From Owenweeksia sp965229445 (lineage in GTDB: Bacteria > Bacteroidota > Bacteroidia > Flavobacteriales > Schleiferiaceae), in contig OZ245876.1 in the NCBI GenBank assembly GCA_965229445.1, positions 310,001 through 374,000 of the forward strand: a stretch of DNA of 64,000 nucleotides. Reading direction: 5' to 3'. The notes under the pieces were generated by a model, which ran no database searches, was not told where the DNA came from, and saw nothing but the letters and a program-made list of their open reading frames with translations. Positions 58,048 to 64,000 of the stretch are shown piece by piece. The position numbers were made by a program, and so were the translations under genes. How positions within the stretch are numbered: position 1 is the first letter of the stretch; each line of letters opens with the position of its first letter.

Positions 58048-60930
58048 ATGAAAAAGTCTGTTGTTCTTTCACTGTCTATCATCATCTTCCTAGCCACGTC
58101 ATTTGCTTGTTTAGCGCAGTTAGGAACCATTCAGGGAGTTGTGATTGACGAGATTGGTGAACCCTTATTCAGTGCCAATGCTGTCATCAAAGGGACTCTT
58201 AATGGTACTACCACTGACTTTGATGGCAATTTTGAACTCAAAGTGGTTCCGGGTACTTACACCGTAGAAATATCTTTTATAGGTTATGCCAGTCAACTCA
58301 TTACCGATGTTGTGGTTGAAGCCGGCCAGGTGAACTTACTAGGAACCATCAAAGTAGAACCGGCCACCAATCAGCTGGCTGTTGTTACCGTAACGGCAGA
58401 CCAGGCCAAGAACACCGAGGCAGCATTAATTGCCGTAAAGAAGAAGTCTGGAAATGTTATTGATGGTATTTCTGCCTCAAAACTGCGTAAAACAGGTGAT
58501 AGCGATGCCGCCGATGCGGCGAAAAGAGTAACGGGTGTTACAGTTGAAGGGGGCAAGTATGTTTATGTGAGGGGTCTGGGAGATCGCTACAGTAAAACCA
58601 TGTTGAACGGTGTGGACGTTCCGGGACTTGATCCGGACAGAAACTCTATCCAAATCGATATATTTCCTATTACACTGGTGGAGAATATGTCTGTGCTTAA
58701 AACTGCCTTGGCTGAACTCCCGGCTGACTTTACCGGAGGAGTAGTGAATATTGAAACGAAGGAGTTCCCAACCGAGAAGGTTTTTAACTTTTCGGCTAGT
58801 GTAGGCTACAACCCTGCTATGCATTTCAACAGCAATTATATATCCTATTCTGGCGGGTCCACAGACTTTTTAGGATTTGATGATGGTACCAGGGAGATCC
58901 CCAATCGCAATGGAACTGCACCAACACCAGGCTTTAACCCAGACGATCAAGTAGGTAAATTTGTGAGACAATTTAATCCCGAATTGGGTGCCACTTCCAG
59001 CAATAGTTTTATGGACTATAATTTGGGCATAAGTTTCGGAGATCAGAAGGAGTTGAAAAACGGGAATAAGCTAGGTTATATATTTTCCGGAAGCTATAAG
59101 AATGCAACGCTTTTCTATGATAACTTACAGTTTGGAGAATATCAACGACCCATCGCCTCAGATGATTATGAACTGGTTTATGCCACCACTCAAAATGGGA
59201 TTCAGGGGCGAAATAATGTATTACTTGGAGGTCTGGCAGGATTGTCCTATAAGACCACAAACTCAAGGTATAGGTTCAACTTGATGCACCTGCAGAATGG
59301 CGAAAGTGCATCGTCACAGTTAAACATTTTAAATAGTGATGATGCACCAGGGCAGTCTGGATACAAAGCCTTCTCAAACAATCTGGAATATGGTCAGCGT
59401 GGGATTAGTAATGCACTTTTTGAAGGCGACCATTTACTCTCGGATGGAGATTGGGAAATTAATTGGAAAGTGTCTCCAACCTATTCCAGAATTGTTGATC
59501 CTGATATTCGCAAAACGGCCTTCACCATTGAAGCAGGAGATTCAAGTTTTGAACCCGGACAAGGTGGAAACCCCAGTCGAATATGGCGTTATCTTACAGA
59601 AATAAATGCCGTTGGTAAGGTGGATGTCATAAGGAATCACGATCTAATGGATCGTAAAGCTAAATTGAAATTTGGGCTAAGCCATGTCTATAAAAGACGT
59701 AGCTATGAAATTGTACGTTACGACTTGAATGATGGCGGAAATTCTATACCATTAAGTGGAGATCCCAATGAGGTATTGGTGGATGAGAACCTTTACCCTA
59801 AGGGCCCTTTTTATTATCAACCTTTCCAAATAAATGGAGCGCCTAATCCAAATGAGTATCAATCAAACGTACATTATTCTTCCTTGTATGCGTCTGAAGA
59901 GTTCAATCCTTTACCTCGTCTAAAAACAATTATTGGTTTAAGGGGAGAGCTCTATAAGCAACGCCATACTGGACGTGATCAGGACGCGGCACAAGATCCT
60001 ACCCAAGGCAATTCTCTTAACAATGAAGTGGTGCTGGATGAGTTTAACTTGTTTCCCTCGGCTAACCTCATTTTTTCATTGAATGAAAATCAGAATTTTA
60101 GAGCTTCATATTATCGTTCTATTGCACGTCCTTCATTTAAGGAACTTTCTTTTGCTACCATTTTGGACCCAGTCTCAAATAGGACCTTCAACGGAGGACT
60201 ATTTAAGTATCCTGGCTGGGACGGGAATTTAATCTCTACGCTAGTCAATAATTTTGATATCGGCTGGGAATACTATATGAAACCAGGCGAGATTGTTTCC
60301 GTGAGTTTATTCTATAAAGCATTTCGAAATCCTATTGAAATTGTAAGAATTCCGGAGGCTCCAAATGGCAATGACTTCCAACCCAGAAATGTAGGCGATG
60401 GAGAACTCTATGGAATTGAATTCCAGCTGAGCAAGTCACTGGAAATAATTTCGTCCGCCTTGTCCAAATTTAATTTTAGTAGCAATATCACATTAATTGA
60501 ATCTCGTATTCAAATGACTGATGCGGAGTATAATGCGCGCTTAGGCGCTCAAAAAGATGGAGAAGTGATTTCTAATACCAGAGACATGGCAGGGCAAGCG
60601 CCTTTTATCATCAACGCAGGCTTCACTTTTGACGATGAAGAGAAGGCCATCAGCGCCGGCTTGTTTTATAATTTGAATGGACGCACACTGGAAGTGGTAG
60701 GCGGACAATCGGTGCCTGACGTATATGCCGAGCAGTTTCACAGTTTAAACTTCACACTAAACAAAGCCTTGGGTAAAGAGAAGAAAGCAAGTGTTAATTT
60801 CAAGCTTACCAATATTCTCAATGACCGCCGAGAAAGTCTCTTCCGCGCCTTTCGCGCTAACCCGGAAGTGTTTACCGCTTATAGTCCGGGGGTTACTTTT
60901 TCTGTGGGATTTACTTATAGCCTAATCTGA
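58048..60930 (+). CDS. TonB-dependent outer-membrane receptor with carboxypeptidase-regulatory-like domain
   Basis: 960 residues. Signal peptide (ends ACLAQ), a CarboxypepD_reg-like domain (about 27-110; GVVIDEIGEPLFSANAVIKG, TTTDFDGNFEL), a plug domain (about 130-245; DAAKRVTGVTVEGGKYVYVRGLGDRYSKTMLNG, DIFPITLVENMSVLK), and a C-terminal barrel of repeated strands ending with the terminal aromatic (FSVGFTYSLI). It imports a specific nutrient by TonB energy. No SusD gene is next to it; the upstream lipoprotein is the likely partner. The neighbouring PhoBR genes and Pho-box-like repeats suggest phosphorus-related substrates. Confidence 0.92.
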   Translation: MKKSVVLSLSIIIFLATSFACLAQLGTIQGVVIDEIGEPLFSANAVIKGTLNGTTTDFDGNFELKVVPGTYTVEISFIGYASQLITDVVVEAGQVNLLGTIKVEPATNQLAVVTVTADQAKNTEAALIAVKKKSGNVIDGISASKLRKTGDSDAADAAKRVTGVTVEGGKYVYVRGLGDRYSKTMLNGVDVPGLDPDRNSIQIDIFPITLVENMSVLKTALAELPADFTGGVVNIETKEFPTEKVFNFSASVGYNPAMHFNSNYISYSGGSTDFLGFDDGTREIPNRNGTAPTPGFNPDDQVGKFVRQFNPELGATSSNSFMDYNLGISFGDQKELKNGNKLGYIFSGSYKNATLFYDNLQFGEYQRPIASDDYELVYATTQNGIQGRNNVLLGGLAGLSYKTTNSRYRFNLMHLQNGESASSQLNILNSDDAPGQSGYKAFSNNLEYGQRGISNALFEGDHLLSDGDWEINWKVSPTYSRIVDPDIRKTAFTIEAGDSSFEPGQGGNPSRIWRYLTEINAVGKVDVIRNHDLMDRKAKLKFGLSHVYKRRSYEIVRYDLNDGGNSIPLSGDPNEVLVDENLYPKGPFYYQPFQINGAPNPNEYQSNVHYSSLYASEEFNPLPRLKTIIGLRGELYKQRHTGRDQDAAQDPTQGNSLNNEVVLDEFNLFPSANLIFSLNENQNFRASYYRSIARPSFKELSFATILDPVSNRTFNGGLFKYPGWDGNLISTLVNNFDIGWEYYMKPGEIVSVSLFYKAFRNPIEIVRIPEAPNGNDFQPRNVGDGELYGIEFQLSKSLEIISSALSKFNFSSNITLIESRIQMTDAEYNARLGAQKDGEVISNTRDMAGQAPFIINAGFTFDDEEKAISAGLFYNLNGRTLEVVGGQSVPDVYAEQFHSLNFTLNKALGKEKKASVNFKLTNILNDRRESLFRAFRANPEVFTAYSPGVTFSVGFTYSLI

Positions 60931-60986
60931 GTTAAACACATCATTTTTATTGATTGTAATTGCTAACTCCCCGTTCCGTAATTAAT

Positions 60987-60994
60987 TACATTTG
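60987..60994 (+). promoter_or_regulatory. Predicted -7 box before the multidomain secreted protein gene
   Basis: TACATTTG, an exact TAnnTTTG match 27 bp before the ATG at 61022. No good -33 element seen. It allows this gene to be expressed apart from the receptor gene. Confidence 0.45.
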
Positions 60995-61021
60995 ACGAAA
61001 TTTTACAAAATCATTTGCAGC

Positions 61022-64000
61022 ATGTATTCCTTACGCAATTTCTTAACCATTGGTGTTTTTAGCCTGTTTTTAACGGCAAATGCCACCGTTCACAACATAG
61101 CCACTGCGGGACTTACCTTCTCTCCAAATAGCCTGACCATAACCGCAGGAGACACGGTGGTTTGGACTAACACCGGGGGCTCTCACAATGTTAACGGTAC
61201 TCAGGCAACCTTTCCGAATAATCCTGCCTCTTTTGGTAATTCGGTAGGTTCTGGTTGGACTTATCAGTTCCAGTTTACAATTCCTGGCACCTATGATTTT
61301 CGCTGTGATCCTCATTTTTCATTAGGAATGACGGGTCAGATCACGGTGAATCCTGCGCCAATGCCCAGCATGCCATGTGCTAAGCCATTTATAAGCGAAT
61401 ACATTGAAGGCTCTGGCAATAGCAAAGGATTTGAAATCTATAATCCAACCGGATCAAATCTTGATCTGGGGCCTTACCAGGTTTATCTTTCGGGTAACGG
61501 AGGTTCCTTTTCCAATAGTTTTAATCTCACTGGTACGCTGGCATCAGGCGACGTATACGTAATTACTACTGATCAGGCGGATCCTGCAATGTTGGCCGTA
61601 ACAGATACCGCACTATCTTTTCCTAGCGTGGCCCACTTCAATGGGGATGATGCTTTGTTTCTCGTTGATACCGTAAACAACGATACTTTAGATGTTATCG
61701 GTGTTATTGGTGTTGACCCGGGGAGCAGCTGGCCTGTAGGCTCTGGTTCCACCGCCAATCATACCTTGGTTAGAAACATGAGTGTCGATGCCGGAACTAC
61801 GGATTGGTCAATCGGGGCCACGCAATGGACGGTAAACCCACAAAACACTTTCAGCTTTTTAGGCGCACACCTCTCTACTTGTGTGGCGGCACCATGTACG
61901 CTTCCTTTTATCAGCGAGTACATTGAAGGGTCAGGGAATAGCAAGGGATTTGAAATTTATAATCCGGATGTAAATACCCTGGATCTTTCCCCTTATCAGG
62001 TTTACCTATCTGGAAATGGCGGCTCCTTCAGCAACAGCTTTGATTTATCGGGCAACTTGGCCTCCGGTGATGTATATGTGATTACGACAGATCAAGCTGA
62101 CCCAGCAATGTTGGCCGTTGCCGATACCGCCCTGTCTTTTCCTAGTGTAGCGCATTTCAATGGAGACGACGCGCTGTTCTTGGTGGATACGGTTATGGGA
62201 GATACCATTGATATTATTGGAGTTATTGGCGTCGATCCCGGTAGCAGTTGGCCGGTAGGAACCGGATCAACAGCCAACCATACGCTGGTGAGAAACGCTA
62301 GCGTTGATAAGGGTCAGACAGACTGGTCCGTAGGGGCAACCGAATGGATGGTAAATCCTCAAAATACTTTCAGCTTTTTCGGTAGTCATTCGTCTAACTG
62401 CTTGGCCCCCAGTGTTCCTACTGTAGAGTTTGCCATAACCAGCCTAATGGTTCAGGAGAATGTAGGCAGCTTTGACGTCAACCTGCTTATCTCGCCTACA
62501 TCGGCAACCGCTGATACGATTACCCTGCAATTTTTGCCTGGGGTAGATCTTGATACCAATGATGGAAATACCACTCCGGCAGTAGATACTGCTACCGGTA
62601 TTATGACCTTGATTGTGCCGGCTGGAGCAGATACCGCCTCTTTCGTCATGAATATCATCGACGATGCACTGGTAGAGAATAACGAAACTCTTTTCGTTTA
62701 TATGTCTGCAGTATCTTCCGGTCTGAACATTGGAACAGACTCTAGCTTCACTATGATCATTGAGGCCAATGATGCGTTAATCCCAACATATAACATTGGC
62801 GATGTAAAATCTGTGGATGCCAACGGTGAACCAGATTCCATTAACGTATATATGAAGCTGCACGGAATTGTTTATACCGATGACTTTGATGGCAACGCCG
62901 GACTGAGTTTTTATATCTATGACCACACCGGTGGCATTAACGTCTTTAACTTCAATGATGTTGACGCTTATGGAGTAACACGTGGCGATTCCATTCGCGT
63001 GGTTGGAGAATTAGACTTTTTTAACGGATTAATTGAATTGTTTCCAGACTCAATAACTGTACTCAGTACAGGCCATAGTATCAAAGATCCTATGGTGGTT
63101 TCCAGGTTGGATGAAAGCACCGAAGGGGAGTTTATCAGAATGAATGCCTGGTATTTTGCGGATACCTCTCAATGGAATGGCTCGGGTAGCAGTTTCAACA
63201 TCGATATCACCAATGGCGTTGACACCTTTGTGATGCGTGTAGATAGCGATATAGACCTGGCAAGTATGCCTTTACCAACCGCAGGATTGTTTGATGTGAT
63301 GGGAGCAGGAGCACAATTTGATGCCAGTTCGCCCTATCTGGAAAACTATCAGATTTTTCCGCGCGATGCTAGTGACCTCATGCCAATTCCGGTTTACAAT
63401 ATTGCTGATGTTACTACTACGGATGCCAACGGTGTAGCAGATAGTTTAGACGTTAAAACCATTTTATACGGCGTGGTTTATAGCGATGATTTTGATGAAA
63501 ATAATGGGTATAGCTTCTTTGTATATGATAATACCGGAGGAATCAATGTTTTTAACTTTAGTGATGTAAGCGGTTACACACCAACCAGAGGTGACTCCTT
63601 GATGATGTTGGGTGAAATTGGCCAGTTTAGAGGTTTAACAGAACTTATCGTTGATTCTATTAGCGTTCTATCTACAGGGATCACCTTAAAACAACCTCAG
63701 CTCGTGAGTGTTTTGGATGAGAGCACCGAAGGAGAATATATTCAGATGGACAACTGGGTATTTGTGGATACAACACAATGGACCACGGGATCTGGCAGCG
63801 GTGGTTTCAATGTGGATATCACTAATGGAACAGATACCTTCGTGATGAGGATTGATGCCGCTACCGATCTATATAATATGGCCATACCAACCACAGACAC
63901 CTTCACTGTAATTGGTGCTGGTGCTCAGTTTTCATTTAGTAGCCCGGCGCTTGATGGATATCAAATTTTTCCTCGTGATAGCGCCGATATTATTCCCAAT
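61022..64000 (+). CDS. Multidomain secreted protein: cupredoxin, two lamin-tail-like domains, OB-like repeats (runs off the right edge)
   Basis: 993 codons with no stop before the window end. Signal peptide (MYSLRNFLTIGVFSLFLTANA), then a cupredoxin-like domain (about 23-115) with type I copper ligands visible: His in GGSHNVNG, and Cys, His and Met in RCDPHFSLGMTG. Two near-identical lamin-tail-like domains follow (FISEYIEGSGNSKGFEIYNP; residues about 122-294 and 295-467, 173-residue period). Next come a Calx-beta-like region (about 475-585) and two 202-residue OB-like units (from YNIGDVKS... and YNIADVTT...). The C-terminal end, likely with a T9SS domain or a catalytic domain, lies outside. 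Its location after the TonB receptor suggests an extracellular binding or nuclease-like role; this is inference. Confidence 0.85.
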   Translation, partial: MYSLRNFLTIGVFSLFLTANATVHNIATAGLTFSPNSLTITAGDTVVWTNTGGSHNVNGTQATFPNNPASFGNSVGSGWTYQFQFTIPGTYDFRCDPHFSLGMTGQITVNPAPMPSMPCAKPFISEYIEGSGNSKGFEIYNPTGSNLDLGPYQVYLSGNGGSFSNSFNLTGTLASGDVYVITTDQADPAMLAVTDTALSFPSVAHFNGDDALFLVDTVNNDTLDVIGVIGVDPGSSWPVGSGSTANHTLVRNMSVDAGTTDWSIGATQWTVNPQNTFSFLGAHLSTCVAAPCTLPFISEYIEGSGNSKGFEIYNPDVNTLDLSPYQVYLSGNGGSFSNSFDLSGNLASGDVYVITTDQADPAMLAVADTALSFPSVAHFNGDDALFLVDTVMGDTIDIIGVIGVDPGSSWPVGTGSTANHTLVRNASVDKGQTDWSVGATEWMVNPQNTFSFFGSHSSNCLAPSVPTVEFAITSLMVQENVGSFDVNLLISPTSATADTITLQFLPGVDLDTNDGNTTPAVDTATGIMTLIVPAGADTASFVMNIIDDALVENNETLFVYMSAVSSGLNIGTDSSFTMIIEANDALIPTYNIGDVKSVDANGEPDSINVYMKLHGIVYTDDFDGNAGLSFYIYDHTGGINVFNFNDVDAYGVTRGDSIRVVGELDFFNGLIELFPDSITVLSTGHSIKDPMVVSRLDESTEGEFIRMNAWYFADTSQWNGSGSSFNIDITNGVDTFVMRVDSDIDLASMPLPTAGLFDVMGAGAQFDASSPYLENYQIFPRDASDLMPIPVYNIADVTTTDANGVADSLDVKTILYGVVYSDDFDENNGYSFFVYDNTGGINVFNFSDVSGYTPTRGDSLMMLGEIGQFRGLTELIVDSISVLSTGITLKQPQLVSVLDESTEGEYIQMDNWVFVDTTQWTTGSGSGGFNVDITNGTDTFVMRIDAATDLYNMAIPTTDTFTVIGAGAQFSFSSPALDGYQIFPRDSADIIPN
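61385..62422 (+). repeat. Tandem duplication of a 173-residue lamin-tail-like domain
   Basis: Unit 1 begins at 61385 and unit 2 at 61904 (519-bp period). The two share most residues, including FISEYIEGSGNSKGFEIYNP, while many codons differ at third positions. Confidence 0.85.
62783..63994 (+). repeat. Tandem duplication of a 202-residue OB-like unit
   Basis: Unit 1 begins at 62783 and unit 2 at 63389 (606-bp period), with shared features FDDxDEN-like loop, NTGGINVFNF, DESTEGE and YQIFPRD. The units are more diverged than the lamin-tail pair. Confidence 0.8.

Noticed and set aside
61573..62277. Minus-strand open frames in the 3' repeats with similar starts (MAVEP/MAVDP...)
   Set aside because: They are antisense images of the two duplicated lamin-tail-like units, which is why they look alike.

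Overview
The window is chromosomal DNA from a member of the Bacteroidota, most likely a marine Flavobacteriales lineage (Cryomorphaceae/Schleiferiaceae-like; the family is inference). The evidence is many secreted proteins with type IX secretion (T9SS) C-terminal domains, a PorP/SprF-family protein, a carboxypeptidase-regulatory-domain TonB-dependent receptor, and recurrent flavobacterial-type promoters (-7 box TAnnTTTG, sometimes with a -33 TTTG). I see no rRNA, tRNA, CRISPR array, intact insertion sequence or prophage. Genes are dense and mostly in short operons.

1-25 kb holds core and catabolic metabolism. A 5' fragment of 2-oxoglutarate dehydrogenase E1 is followed by an outer-membrane barrel protein and an operon of RND exporter, rmlA, polyprenyl synthase and a small unknown gene. 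Next come a DUF5686-type protein, 4-hydroxyphenylpyruvate dioxygenase and, 5.5 kb away, homogentisate dioxygenase; these two share a 13-bp promoter element. A PLP-enzyme pair (cysteine-synthase fold plus alpha-oxoamine synthase) fits cysteate synthase plus cysteate-fatty acyltransferase of sulfonolipid (capnine) synthesis. T9SS cargo genes, tRNA hydroxylase TrhO, an NRAMP transporter, an SDR threonine dehydrogenase and a membrane metallophosphoesterase fill the rest.

25-35 kb is housekeeping: polA, a 575-bp gene-free gap with two identical hairpins facing each other, a pappalysin-like secreted protease, then rplM-rpsI-rpsB, tsf, pyrH and frr.

35-52 kb holds the most unusual locus. A five-gene minus-strand operon encodes a secreted phage-tail-collar-domain protein, a 2834-residue LamG/T9SS surface protein, a cadherin-like protein with a gliding-type (type B) C-terminal domain, a PorP/SprF protein and a coiled-coil SPOR-like protein. 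It is divergent from a propeller-sensor histidine kinase and a LytTR response regulator. The shared intergenic region carries an 8-bp direct repeat with a 21-bp period, as expected for a LytTR operator. I read this as a self-regulated surface-display system.

52-64 kb holds RNA/DNA modification genes (rsmI, an alkyltransferase-like gene, trmB), a glycosyltransferase, and a PhoR/PhoB-like two-component system. Divergent from the latter are a TTG-started lipoprotein, a TonB-dependent receptor and a multidomain secreted protein that runs off the end. Three TTAA pairs with 11-bp period in the PhoB-lipoprotein gap look like Pho boxes and suggest a phosphate-starvation uptake locus.
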